From positions 1-64,000 of the forward strand of contig CAVQID010000043.1 in assembly GCA_963712485.1 (NCBI GenBank): DNA of 64,000 nucleotides, written 5' to 3'. Below, piece by piece: positions 37,530 through 45,334 of this stretch. Position 1 is the first letter of the stretch. Each line of letters opens with the position of its first letter. A model generated the notes under the pieces. It saw only the letters and a list, made by a program, of their open reading frames with translations. It had not been told where the DNA came from and did no database searches. The stretch comes from JALORV01 sp963712485 (GTDB taxonomy: Bacteria > Pseudomonadota > Gammaproteobacteria > Burkholderiales > Burkholderiaceae_F). Made by a program: the position numbers and the translations under genes.

Positions 37530-38056
37530 GCGTCGTGAAGGATCTCTACGTCACTTGGGACGAGTACCACCGGCTGATCGAACGGCTGGCCCTTTCGATC
37601 TATGAGTCGGACTGGCACTTCGATTCACTGCTGTGCCTCGCGCGCGGCGGTCTGCGCGTCGGCGACATCATTTCGCGGATCTACGATATGCCGCTGGCGA
37701 TCCTGGCCGCGAGTTCGTATCGTGAGGCGGCGGGACGATCGCAGGGTGCGCTGGACATCGGTGAATACATCACGATGACCAAGGGGACACTGGACGGCAA
37801 CCTGCTGCTCGTCGACGATCTGGTCGATTCGGGCGTCACACTCGGACGCGTCATCGAACACCTGAAGCAGCGGTTCCCCGCGGTCGCCGAAATCCGCACC
37901 GGTGTCGTCTGGTACAAGGCCTGTTCGGCATTCGTGCCTGACTACTACGTCGAGTACCTGCCGACGAACCCATGGATCCACCAGCCGTTCGAGGTCTACG
38001 ACGCGATGGGCCCGCAGAAACTGGCGGCCCGGCTGAGAAGCGGGGCGACGGGCTGA
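37526..38056 (+). CDS. Purine phosphoribosyltransferase-like protein
   Basis: About 176 residues from TTG 37,526, which overlaps the purA stop; GTG 37,535 is an alternative. The PRPP-binding motif is LLLVDDLVDSGVTL, preceded by SLLCLARGGLRVGD. The hood region contains AASSYREAAGRSQG. It belongs to the type I PRT fold and probably salvages hypoxanthine, xanthine or guanine. Position after purA fits a role in purine balance. Substrate cannot be told from sequence alone. Confidence 0.88.
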
Positions 38057-38104
38057 CCGGACTTTCATTCGCGATTCGTCGGGAATTTCGATTCCGGTGC
38101 GAAG

Positions 38105-38163
38105 AAATGCAAAAGGCCGGCAGTGCCGGCCTTTCGAATACGTTGTTGCCCAGGAGAGGACTC
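38105..38163 (+). repeat. Upstream copy of a terminator plus tRNA-Leu 3' end
   Basis: About 59 bases (GCAAAAGGCCGGC to CCAGGAGAGGACTCG) recur almost unchanged at 38,254-38,313. The copy contains the terminator hairpin and the last 20 or so bases of the minus-strand tRNA-Leu, cut at the T arm. It cannot make a tRNA. It is a direct duplication, in the same orientation as the intact copy. Confidence 0.8.
38112..38134. terminator. Bidirectional terminator, first copy
   Basis: A perfect 10-bp stem AAAGGCCGGC / GCCGGCCTTT with a 3-base loop, A-rich on one side and T-rich on the other. It lies 56 bases after the phosphoribosyltransferase stop and probably ends the hfq-hflX-purA transcript. Confidence 0.65.
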
Positions 38164-38253
38164 GGTCACGTACCGCGACCCCGGCGCCGCTTTGCATGCG
38201 GCGCCCTTCTCGTCCTCACGCGAAGCACGCAGGTGCTTCGCTTCCCGGGCGCG

Positions 38254-38293
38254 AAAATGCAAAAGGCCGGCGGTGCCGGCCTTTCGAATACTT

Positions 38294-38313
<20 letters not shown>
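38254..38313 (+). repeat. Downstream copy of the terminator plus tRNA-Leu 3' end
   Basis: Second member of the direct repeat with 38,105-38,163. Here the tRNA-Leu part continues into the complete gene. The two copies differ at only a few positions, one in the hairpin loop and three around the CCA end. Confidence 0.8.
38262..38284. terminator. Terminator of tRNA-Leu, second copy
   Basis: A 10-bp stem AAAGGCCGGC / GCCGGCCTTT with a GGT loop. On the minus strand it starts 10 bases after the encoded CCA of tRNA-Leu, at the correct distance to stop its transcript. Confidence 0.7.
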
Positions 38314-38378
<65 letters not shown>

Positions 38379-38483
38379 ACAGGTGAGCCCGAGATTTTAG
38401 CGACGGCGCCTGCCATGTCAAATGCGTTACGCTGGCCGCTTGCTACGCGGCGGCGTCCTTTTCAACCTTCATGAAGCTGCTGA

Positions 38484-40901
38484 TTGACTCCAAAAACCAC
38501 ACTCACTGAAAGCGACTCCGTACTGCGGGCGCTTACGGACGCTCGCGCGCCGCTGACCCCACAGGAACTGGCCGAGCGCCTTGGCGTCACCGACGAAGCG
38601 CGTGCGGCGTTCAATTCCGAAGTCGAGGAACTCGAGCGCGCCGGGCGGATCGTGCGCAACCGGGCGGGACTGCTGCTCGTCGCTGCGCGAGCCAATCTGC
38701 TGTCCGGGCAGGTGCAGGGCCACCGTGATGGCTTCGGTTTCCTGATCCGCGACGACGCCGGCCCGGATCTCGTGCTCTCCGAACACGAGATGAGCAAGGT
38801 ACTGCACGGCGACCGCGTGCTGGCGCGCGTTTCCGGGACCGATCGCCGCGGCCGACCCGAAGGCGAGATCGTCGAGGTCATCGAGAGCCGCACCAACAAG
38901 CTGGTCGGGCGACTGCTCAATGAGCGCGGCGTCACCATCGTGGTTCCCGAGGATCAGCGTATTCAGCACGACATCCTGGTGCCGCCCGGCGCGACGCTTT
39001 CGGCGGAGCCGGGCCAGGTTGTCGTGGCGGAGATCCTGCAGCAGCCGCAACGATATGTGCAGCCGGTCGGGCGGGTCATCGAAGTGCTCGGTGCGATCGA
39101 TGATCCGGGCATGGAGATCGAGATCGCTGTACGGAAGTTCTCGGTGCCGCACGAATTTCCGGCCTCGGTCCTGGAACTCGCCAGCAGCCTGCCCGATTCG
39201 GTCCAGCCGCGTGACCTGCGCGGTCGAGTCGACCTGCGTGACGTCCCACTCGTGACGATCGACGGCGAAGACGCGCGCGATTTCGATGATGCGGTGTACT
39301 GCGAGCCGATGGGCGGGCGCAAGAAAGGCTGGCGCCTGCTCGTTGCGATCGCCGACGTCAGCCACTACGTCAAGTCGGGCGACGCGCTCGATGCCGAGGC
39401 ACAGGGCCGCTCCACGTCGGTGTATTTCCCTCGCCGTGTCATCCCGATGCTTCCGGAAAAGTTGTCCAATGGCCTGTGCTCGCTCAATCCCGACGTCGAC
39501 CGGCTGGTCATGGTCTGCGACTGCGTGATCGGCGCTAAGGGCACGCTCGATGCGTACCAGTTTTATCCGGCGGTAATGCATTCGCACGCACGCCTGACCT
39601 ACGACGAGGTTTGGGAAGCGCTCTCGGTGCCCGGCAGCCGTGCCGCGCACCGGCGGGTCGATGTTCTGCCGCATCTGCAAAACCTCTACGCACTGTACGA
39701 GACCCTCGCGGGGGCGCGTGAGACGCGCGGCGCCATCGACCTCGACACCACCGAGACTTACATCATCTGCGATGCCAACGGCCGGATCGAGAAGATCGTT
39801 CCGCGGGTGAGAAACGACGCACATAAACTGATCGAGGAGTGCATGCTGGCCGCCAACGTCTGCGCCGCGGACTTCGTGACGCGCAGCAAGCATGCGGCGC
39901 TGTACCGCGTGCACGAGGGTCCGACGCCGGAGCGGCTGGCCAACGTGCGCGCGATGCTCAAGACCCTCGGACTGCACCTCGAGGGCGGAGACGATCCGCA
40001 GCCCGCCGACTATGCGCTGCTGTTGAAGAAGATCCGGCCGCGGCCGGATGCCCAGTTGCTGCAGACGGTGCTGCTGCGTTCGATGCAGCAGGCAATCTAC
40101 AGCCCGCACAACTCGGGTCACTTCGGCCTCGCCTACGAGGCGTATGCCCATTTCACCTCGCCGATCAGGCGCTATCCGGACCTGCTCGTGCATCGCGCGA
40201 TCAAGGCGTGTCTCGGCAAGAAGCCGTATCTGCCGGTACTGAGCGGTTCTCCCGAACTGGCGGTGGCTCCGCTTGCGGCTCGAAGCGCGCTGCGGCACAC
40301 GCGCGAGCGGCGGCCCGCGGGCGGCGCGGAGATGACGGTCTGGGAGAAACTCGGATTGATGTGCTCCGCGAACGAACGCCGGGCGGACGACGCATCGCGG
40401 GATGTGGAAGCGTGGCTCAAGAGCTACTACATGCGCGAGCGCGTGGGCGAGACCTTCAGCGGCACGGTGAGCTCCGTGGTGCCCTTTGGGGTGTTCATCG
40501 TCCTCGATGATCTTTACGTCGAGGGACTGGTGCACGTGTCCGAGCTCGGCTCGGAGTACTTCCTCTTCAACGAAGCGCTCCACGAATTGCGCGGCGAACG
40601 CACCGGGCTGCGTTACCGGCTCGGTGATCGCGTGACGGTCCAGGTCGCGCGCGTCGACCTTGAAGCGCGTCGCATCGAGTTCCGCCTGGTGCGCGGCGAC
40701 ACGCGCAAGGCGATCCTGACGGCGAATGCGCCCGAGCCGAAGGAAAAGGAGCGAAAGCGCGGTGAGTCGGTCGAGCAGCGGCGCGAACGCCAGGCCAAGG
40801 TCGGCGCGCGGCGACAGGCTCGACGTGGTCAGTTGCACAAGATCGGCAAGAAGGGTGTCGGCGGAGCGCGCGACAGCAAGGCGCGCAAGCGCGGTCGATA
40901 G
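38484..40901 (+). CDS. rnr: Ribonuclease R
   Basis: 805 residues. An N-terminal winged helix (SVLRALTDARAPLTPQELAE) is followed by cold-shock-type OB domains (LSGQVQGHRDGFGFLIRDDA). The RNB catalytic core has DGEDARDFDDAVYCEP with the metal-binding aspartates and SNGLCSLNPDVDRLVMVCDC. The S1 domain reads FSGTVSSVVPFGVFIVLDDL. A Lys/Arg-rich tail ends KARKRGR. RNase R degrades structured RNA 3' to 5' and works with SmpB-tmRNA. The only start in frame is TTG 38,484; ATG 38,471 is out of frame. Confidence 0.95.
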   Translation: MTPKTTLTESDSVLRALTDARAPLTPQELAERLGVTDEARAAFNSEVEELERAGRIVRNRAGLLLVAARANLLSGQVQGHRDGFGFLIRDDAGPDLVLSEHEMSKVLHGDRVLARVSGTDRRGRPEGEIVEVIESRTNKLVGRLLNERGVTIVVPEDQRIQHDILVPPGATLSAEPGQVVVAEILQQPQRYVQPVGRVIEVLGAIDDPGMEIEIAVRKFSVPHEFPASVLELASSLPDSVQPRDLRGRVDLRDVPLVTIDGEDARDFDDAVYCEPMGGRKKGWRLLVAIADVSHYVKSGDALDAEAQGRSTSVYFPRRVIPMLPEKLSNGLCSLNPDVDRLVMVCDCVIGAKGTLDAYQFYPAVMHSHARLTYDEVWEALSVPGSRAAHRRVDVLPHLQNLYALYETLAGARETRGAIDLDTTETYIICDANGRIEKIVPRVRNDAHKLIEECMLAANVCAADFVTRSKHAALYRVHEGPTPERLANVRAMLKTLGLHLEGGDDPQPADYALLLKKIRPRPDAQLLQTVLLRSMQQAIYSPHNSGHFGLAYEAYAHFTSPIRRYPDLLVHRAIKACLGKKPYLPVLSGSPELAVAPLAARSALRHTRERRPAGGAEMTVWEKLGLMCSANERRADDASRDVEAWLKSYYMRERVGETFSGTVSSVVPFGVFIVLDDLYVEGLVHVSELGSEYFLFNEALHELRGERTGLRYRLGDRVTVQVARVDLEARRIEFRLVRGDTRKAILTANAPEPKEKERKRGESVEQRRERQAKVGARRQARRGQLHKIGKKGVGGARDSKARKRGR

Positions 40902-40974
40902 GGCGGCGGCACACGCGCATGACATCGACCGCATTGGCTCCAATCGAGTCCTCCTGCTGTCGCGGGAAGCGGAG

Positions 40975-41739
40975 GTGACCGCACCGCGCGTCCTCGCCGG
41001 TTTCCACGCGGTGCTCGCGCGGCTCGAGACCGCGCCCGATTCGATCGAGGCGATCTACATCGACGGCCGGCGTCGCGACGGTCGCATGCAGCGCCTGCAA
41101 CAAAAGGCGCGCGAGTCCGGTGTCCAGATCGTCGCGTCAGATCCGGAGCAACTTCGGGCACTTTGCGCCGACGCGCCACACCAGGGTGTCGTCGCTTTGG
41201 CCGCTGCTATCGCGCAGGCGCTAACGCTTGAGGATCTCCTCGACACGGTGCAGGCCCACACGCTGCTGCTCGTGCTCGACGGCGTTACCGATCCGCGCAA
41301 TCTGGGCGCCTGCCTTCGCGTTGCAGACGCGGCCGGCGCCAACGCCGTCGTCGTCCCGCGGGATCGATCGGCTGCGCTGACGCCTGCTGCACTCAAGGCG
41401 GCTGCGGGAGCTGCCGAGTCGGTGCCGTTGATTCAGGTGACCAACCTGGCGCGCGCACTGGACGCGATCAGCGAGGCCGGCATCCGCGCCATAGGCGCTG
41501 CCGGCGATGCGGCGCTATCGGTGTTCGAGCTCGACCTGAACGGGCCGATCGCCTGGGTCCTCGGAGCCGAGGGCACCGGCCTGCGGCGCCTCACACGCGA
41601 GCGCTGTGCCACTGTCGCGCAGATTCCGCTGAAGGGCTCGGTCGAAAGCCTGAATGTTTCGGTCGCGACCGGCATTTGCCTGTTCGAAACCGTCCGACAG
41701 CGACTGGCGAGCGAGCCATCGGGTCTCGGTGCGGCTTGA
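40975..41739 (+). CDS. rlmB: 23S rRNA (guanosine(2251)-2'-O)-methyltransferase RlmB
   Basis: 254 residues from GTG 40,975. An N-terminal substrate-binding domain starts RVLAGFHAVLARLETAP. A C-terminal SPOUT domain has LVLDGVTDPRNLGACLRVAD (motif 1), WVLGAEGTGLRRLTRERC (motif 2) and IPLKGSVESLNVSVATGICL (motif 3, knot). It methylates G2251 of 23S rRNA. The rnr-rlmB pair is conserved in proteobacteria. Reading further upstream in the frame is open but not family-like, so the GTG is favoured. Confidence 0.94.
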   Translation: MTAPRVLAGFHAVLARLETAPDSIEAIYIDGRRRDGRMQRLQQKARESGVQIVASDPEQLRALCADAPHQGVVALAAAIAQALTLEDLLDTVQAHTLLLVLDGVTDPRNLGACLRVADAAGANAVVVPRDRSAALTPAALKAAAGAAESVPLIQVTNLARALDAISEAGIRAIGAAGDAALSVFELDLNGPIAWVLGAEGTGLRRLTRERCATVAQIPLKGSVESLNVSVATGICLFETVRQRLASEPSGLGAA

Positions 41740-42805
41740 AAAGCGCGCCTCATGGGCGCAGCATCGCGACGTGATTGCAGCACTCTTCGGCACTCTGCTT
41801 CTCGTCTTCTTCGCACTGAGCCCCATTTGGTGGGTCGAGCTCGGCATGCCCTGGCTGACGCTCGCCATCAGTTTCGTGATCATCCCGCTGCTTGACGTGG
41901 TTGTCGGTCGACCGCGGCCGGAGGCGCAGCGTGCGCCGCTCGCGTTCGCGCGCTGGATTCCGCGGCTACAGCTGCCGCTGCAGGCAATCCTGTTGCTGGA
42001 AGCCATGCGTATCGCGCCGAGCCTGGAGGCTTGGCAATTTGGCGTGTTTGCACTGGCGATCGGAACGGTCACGGGTGGCCTGGGGATCACGATCGCTCAC
42101 GAGCTCGGACATCGCTCATCAGCCCTCGATCGGATCATCGCGAAGGCGTTGCTCGTCAGCGTCTGCTACGGACATTTCTTCGTCGAGCACGTTCGTGGCC
42201 ATCACGTCCGCGTGGCGACGCCGGACGATCCGGCGACCGCACCGCGTGGCATGAACGTCTATCGTTTCATCGTGCGCTCGGTGATCGGCAGTTTCATGCA
42301 CGCCTGGAAACTCGAAGGTCTGCGAATGGCGCGGCGCGGACGCAGCGTCTGGCATCCGTCCAATTGGGTGCTGAGCGGGAGTGTGATTTCGGTCGTCATC
42401 GTCGGTGCGACGGCAGCGATCGGCGGGCGCGAGGCTGCGCTGCTGTTCGTGCTACAGGCCGTCGTTGCCGTGGCGCTGCTGGAGATCATCAATTACATCG
42501 AGCACTATGGCCTGCAGCGCCGACGCTTCGGCGGACGTTACGAGCCGGTGCGCGAAGAGCATTCCTGGAACGCCGATTTTGTCGTCAGCAACTGGATCCT
42601 GTTCAATCTGCAGTTGCACCCCGATCACCATGCGCAGATGCAGCGGCCCTACGAGGATCTGCAGTCGATGCCGCAGGCGCCGCAGCTTCCGGCCGGTTAT
42701 CCGACCATGATTTTGCTGGCGCTGATTCCGCCGCTGTGGTTCGTTACGATGGATCGTCGCATTCCGGCGGGGCCTGAGTTGCCGCAGGGCGTGGGTGAAG
42801 CCTGA
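41729..42805 (+). CDS. AlkB-like membrane alkane/fatty-acid hydroxylase
   Basis: About 358 residues from GTG 41,729, overlapping the rlmB stop. Several helices (ALFGTLLLVFFALSPIWWVE) precede the histidine boxes of the integral-membrane di-iron family. These are HELGHRSS, EHVRGHHVRVATPDDPATAP, NYIEHYGLQRRR and LQLHPDHHAQMQRPYEDLQ. The boxes and spacing are those of AlkB alkane 1-monooxygenases, which oxidise the terminal carbon of alkanes with electrons from rubredoxin. No rubredoxin gene is near. The fourth box has L in place of the usual R (LQRH). A xylene monooxygenase relation cannot be excluded. Confidence 0.88.
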   Translation: MRLEKRASWAQHRDVIAALFGTLLLVFFALSPIWWVELGMPWLTLAISFVIIPLLDVVVGRPRPEAQRAPLAFARWIPRLQLPLQAILLLEAMRIAPSLEAWQFGVFALAIGTVTGGLGITIAHELGHRSSALDRIIAKALLVSVCYGHFFVEHVRGHHVRVATPDDPATAPRGMNVYRFIVRSVIGSFMHAWKLEGLRMARRGRSVWHPSNWVLSGSVISVVIVGATAAIGGREAALLFVLQAVVAVALLEIINYIEHYGLQRRRFGGRYEPVREEHSWNADFVVSNWILFNLQLHPDHHAQMQRPYEDLQSMPQAPQLPAGYPTMILLALIPPLWFVTMDRRIPAGPELPQGVGEA

Positions 42806-43541
42806 GCCGATAGAGCAGGCGTGCGAACTGGCGCGCCGCTCGAATCGTATTGCGGTCCTGACCGGGGCCGGCATGTCCGCTGAGAGCGGGGTGCCGACGT
42901 TCCGGGATGCGCAGACGGGACTGTGGGCGCGCTTTGACCCAGCCCAGTTGGCCTCCGAGGAAGGGTTCCGTGCCGACCCGCCGCTGGTGTGGCGCTGGTA
43001 CGCATGGCGCCGGGAAGCGGTCGGCCAGGCCGAGCCCAATGCCGGACATGTCGCGCTCGCAGCGGCAGCCGGCCGTTACGCGCGGTTTACCGTCATCACA
43101 CAGAACGTCGATGGCCTGCATCGGCGAGCCGGTTCGCGCGACGTCATCGAAATCCACGGGTCGATCGCGCAGACCCTATGCCTTTCGAAATGTGGCTACG
43201 TCGAAGATGACCCCACGCGCGTGCCGAAAGGCGAACCGCCGCGTTGCCCCGGCTGCGGCGACTGGCTGCGCCCCGGCGTCGTGTGGTTCGGGGAAATGCT
43301 CGATCCGGACCGTCTTGCCGCCGCCGAAGTCGCTGCGCGGGACTGCGACCTGATGCTGGTGATCGGAACCTCAGGGCTTGTGTACCCAGCGGCCGGGCTG
43401 CCAGGAATCGCGCGACGCGCCGGCGCAGACGTCGTGGTCGTCAATCCGGCCGAAAGCGAGCTTGACGCGCTCGCCAGCGTCGTCGTTCGCGCAACGGCCG
43501 CCACGGCGCTTCCGCGCCTGCTGGCGCGAAGACGGGGTTGA
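42795..43541 (+). CDS. cobB: NAD-dependent protein deacylase, sirtuin family
   Basis: 248 residues from GTG 42,795, overlapping the previous gene. NAD motifs: VLTGAGMSAESGVPTFRD, TQNVDGLH and IEIHGSIAQTLCL (catalytic His). The zinc ligands are C-x3-C and CPGCG. WRWYAWRREAV gives the Y-x2-R pair that in class III sirtuins recognises succinyl and malonyl lysine, so desuccinylation is likely along with deacetylation. It removes acyl groups from protein lysines in the cytoplasm. The length is usual. It is followed by a promoter for the ribosomal operon. Confidence 0.92.
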   Translation: MKPEPIEQACELARRSNRIAVLTGAGMSAESGVPTFRDAQTGLWARFDPAQLASEEGFRADPPLVWRWYAWRREAVGQAEPNAGHVALAAAAGRYARFTVITQNVDGLHRRAGSRDVIEIHGSIAQTLCLSKCGYVEDDPTRVPKGEPPRCPGCGDWLRPGVVWFGEMLDPDRLAAAEVAARDCDLMLVIGTSGLVYPAAGLPGIARRAGADVVVVNPAESELDALASVVVRATAATALPRLLARRRG

Positions 43542-43543
43542 GC

Positions 43544-43573
43544 TTGTGCGGTGCGGCGCAAATCCGCTAGAAT
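43544..43573 (+). promoter_or_regulatory. Sigma-70 promoter of the rpsF operon
   Basis: TTGTGC (43,544-43,549), an 18-base spacer and TAGAAT (43,568-43,573). Both boxes match well. The predicted start near 43,580 would leave about 100 bases of leader before rpsF, containing two hairpins. Confidence 0.55.
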
Positions 43574-43585
43574 CGCAAGCTTTTC

Positions 43586-43634
43586 AAGCCCTTGCGGGCT
43601 TCCTTGCTGCACCGGAATGACGCTTCCGGGCAGC
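43586..43634 (+). promoter_or_regulatory. Structured leader of rpsF mRNA (two hairpins)
   Basis: Hairpin 1: AAGCCC/GGGCTT with loop TTGC (43,586-43,601). Hairpin 2: GCTGC...GCAGC enclosing CCGGAA/TTCCGG with a bulged A (43,606-43,634). Leaders of rpsF are known to bind the S6:S18 pair through a CCG-containing stem in many bacteria; the second hairpin has such a CCG. The match to that motif was not tested, so this is only a candidate. Confidence 0.35.
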
Positions 43635-43683
43635 TCGCCCCCCGGCGACGCAATTGGCGCCGGTTCATCCATAAGGAGCCACG

Positions 43684-44052
43684 ATGCGTCACTATGAAAT
43701 CTGTTTCATTGTCCATCCGGACCAGAGCGAGCAGGTGCCGGCGATGATCGATCGCTACAAGGCGATGATCGCCACCGGCAACGGCAAGCTGCACCGGATC
43801 GAAGACTGGGGCCGCCGCCAGCTGGCCTACCCCATCGAGAAGCTGGTCAAAGCGCATTACGTGCTGATGAACATCGAGTGCGACGGCAAGACACTCGACG
43901 AACTCGAGCATGCGTTCCGCTACAACGACGCGGTGCTGCGTCACCTGACCATCAAGATGAAGAAGGCCGAGACCACCGCCTCGCCGATGATGAAGGTCGT
44001 CGAGCGTGAAGAAGCGCGCAAGGCCGCGGCCGAGCAGGCGGCGGTCGCCTGA
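43684..44052 (+). CDS. rpsF: 30S ribosomal protein S6
   Basis: 122 residues, starting MRHYEICFIVHPDQSEQVPA with AAGGAGC upstream. GKLHRIEDWGRRQLAYPIEK and YVLMNIECDGKTLDELEHAF are standard S6 segments. The C-terminus is extended and Glu/Ala-rich, as is common. S6 pairs with S18 on the 30S platform. It is first in the operon rpsF-priB-rpsR-rplI. Confidence 0.97.
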   Translation: MRHYEICFIVHPDQSEQVPAMIDRYKAMIATGNGKLHRIEDWGRRQLAYPIEKLVKAHYVLMNIECDGKTLDELEHAFRYNDAVLRHLTIKMKKAETTASPMMKVVEREEARKAAAEQAAVA

Positions 44053-44107
44053 CAGGGACGTGGTCGGAGCCAGGGCGCGAAGTTCGCGACAGTGGTGACG
44101 CGAAGCA

Positions 44108-44398
44108 GTGAACCAACTTCGCATCTCTGCAGTCCCGATGGCACGCAGCGCGTTGCGCTACACGCCGGCGGGAATTGCAGTCGCTGAAGGAAGCTTCCGC
44201 TTTGAAGGTGCGGTGACGGAAGCAGGGGCGGCGCGGGAACTTGACTTCGAGTTTTCTGCGATCGCGGTCGGACCGGTGGCACTGGGCCTCGAGCGCGAGC
44301 CGCTGGGGCAGCCACTGACGATCACCGGCTTTCTGGCCCCGCGAACCCGCCGCTCCAACCGCTTGATCGTGCACATCACTGAATACGCAAGACAGTAG
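44108..44398 (+). CDS. priB: Primosomal replication protein N (PriB)
   Basis: 96 residues from GTG 44,108 (NQLRISAVPMARSALRYTPA). An OB fold is visible with GIAVAEGSFRFEGAVTEAGA and LDFEFSAIAVGPVALGLERE, close to beta-type single-strand-binding proteins. PriB helps PriA restart collapsed forks. A location between rpsF and rpsR is typical of beta- and gammaproteobacteria. GAAGCA before the start is a weak ribosome-binding site; translation may be coupled to rpsF. Confidence 0.9.
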   Translation: MNQLRISAVPMARSALRYTPAGIAVAEGSFRFEGAVTEAGAARELDFEFSAIAVGPVALGLEREPLGQPLTITGFLAPRTRRSNRLIVHITEYARQ

Positions 44399-44428
44399 AC
44401 ACAGTTACCAGGAATACAGGAGCACACG

Positions 44429-44722
44429 ATGGCAACCTCGATGCGAGGCAAGGGCAAAGGCAAAGGCAAGGGCAAAGGCACCCGCCGGCCGGATCAGAAG
44501 AACGCGCTGTTCAAGCGCAAGAAGTTCTGCCGCTTCACGGTGGAGAAGGTCGAGCAGATCGACTACAAGGACGTCGACACGCTGCGCGACTTCGTTGGCG
44601 AAAACGGCAAGATCACGCCTGCGCGTCTCACCGGCACCAAGGCGCACTACCAGCGCCAGCTCGATACCGCAATCAAGCGCGCTCGCTTTCTTGCGCTGCT
44701 GCCGTACACCGACACCCACTAA
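44429..44722 (+). CDS. rpsR: 30S ribosomal protein S18, with GK-repeat N-terminus
   Basis: 97 residues. The conserved part from KKFCRFTVEKVEQIDYKDVD to YQRQLDTAIKRARFLALLPY is S18. The N-terminus has (Gly-Lys)x5 from residue 7, encoded by five copies of GGCAAR. The extension is longer than in E. coli (75 residues), and such Lys-rich S18 extensions are known in some betaproteobacteria. S18 binds S6 on the 30S platform. Start ATG 44,429 is preceded by ACAGGAGC. Confidence 0.95.
   Translation: MATSMRGKGKGKGKGKGTRRPDQKNALFKRKKFCRFTVEKVEQIDYKDVDTLRDFVGENGKITPARLTGTKAHYQRQLDTAIKRARFLALLPYTDTH
44447..44476 (+). repeat. Tandem hexamer repeat inside rpsR (GGCAAR x5)
   Basis: Five head-to-tail copies of GGCAAG or GGCAAA encode Gly-Lys five times. 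A change in copy number would keep the frame and only lengthen or shorten a basic, flexible tail. Confidence 0.9.
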
Positions 44723-44737
44723 GCAAGGACGGCGAAG

Positions 44738-45190
44738 ATGCAAGTCATACTGCTGGAGAAGATCGTCAACCTTGGGCAGCTCGGTGATGTCGTCAAGGTC
44801 AAGGAGGGCTACGCCCGCAACTTCCTGATTCCGCAGGGCAAGGCGCGCCGCGCCACCGACGTTGCGATCAAGGAGTTTGAGGCGCGACGTGCCGATCTCG
44901 AAAAGGTGCAGGCCGACAAGCTTGCCGCGGCGCAGGCGATCCACGCGCGGCTCGAGGGCGCCAAGGTCCAGGTTTCGGCGAAGGCGGGCGTCGATGGTCG
45001 GCTGTTTGGCTCGATTACCAATTACGACATCGCCGAGGCGCTGGCCAAGCAGGGCTTTGAAGTCAACAAGGCGCAGGTCCGCATGCCGCAAGGCCCGCTA
45101 AAGGTGGTCGGGGATCACACGATCACCGTCGCGCTGCACTCGGACGTGACCGCCGACATCATCGTGGTCGTGGTCGGCGAGCAGGCCTGA
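44738..45190 (+). CDS. rplI: 50S ribosomal protein L9
   Basis: 150 residues. The N-terminal rRNA-binding domain reads MQVILLEKIVNLGQLGDVVK and VKEGYARNFLIPQGKARRAT. A long connecting helix and C-terminal domain (GRLFGSITNYDIAEALAKQG, VVGDHTITVALHSDVTADII) complete it. L9 is a long protein at the base of the L1 stalk and helps keep the reading frame. Its TGA lies 19 bases before a strong terminator. Confidence 0.97.
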   Translation: MQVILLEKIVNLGQLGDVVKVKEGYARNFLIPQGKARRATDVAIKEFEARRADLEKVQADKLAAAQAIHARLEGAKVQVSAKAGVDGRLFGSITNYDIAEALAKQGFEVNKAQVRMPQGPLKVVGDHTITVALHSDVTADIIVVVVGEQA

Positions 45191-45209
45191 TCCCGGGGCC
45201 AGGGAGAAG

Positions 45210-45236
45210 GGGCGGCCCTGGGGCCGCCCTTTTTTT
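45210..45236 (+). terminator. Intrinsic terminator after rplI
   Basis: Stem GGGCGGCC / GGCCGCCC with a 4-base loop, followed by a run of seven T. It separates the ribosomal operon from dnaB, which has its own promoter-like sequence. Confidence 0.85.
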
Positions 45237-45273
45237 GCGCTGCGGACGACGCCGGCTGCACTACGGCGGTTGG

Positions 45274-45279
45274 TATAGT
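45274..45279 (+). promoter_or_regulatory. -10 element of the dnaB promoter
   Basis: TATAGT lies 55 bases before the repaired dnaB GTG and after the rplI terminator. The -35 side is weak (GC-rich), so the call depends mainly on the -10 box and position. Confidence 0.3.
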
Positions 45280-45334
45280 CACCGTTCTGCGCGGGCAACC
45301 GTCCGCCAGCATCTCACTACGCGATTCGCGTTCC

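Noticed and set aside
38143..38163. A second tRNA-Leu
   Set aside because: Only the acceptor and part of the T arm are repeated.
45235..45334. Longer dnaB N-terminus from TTG 45,235
   Set aside because: It overlaps the rplI terminator and the dnaB -10 box, and its residues do not look like DnaB.
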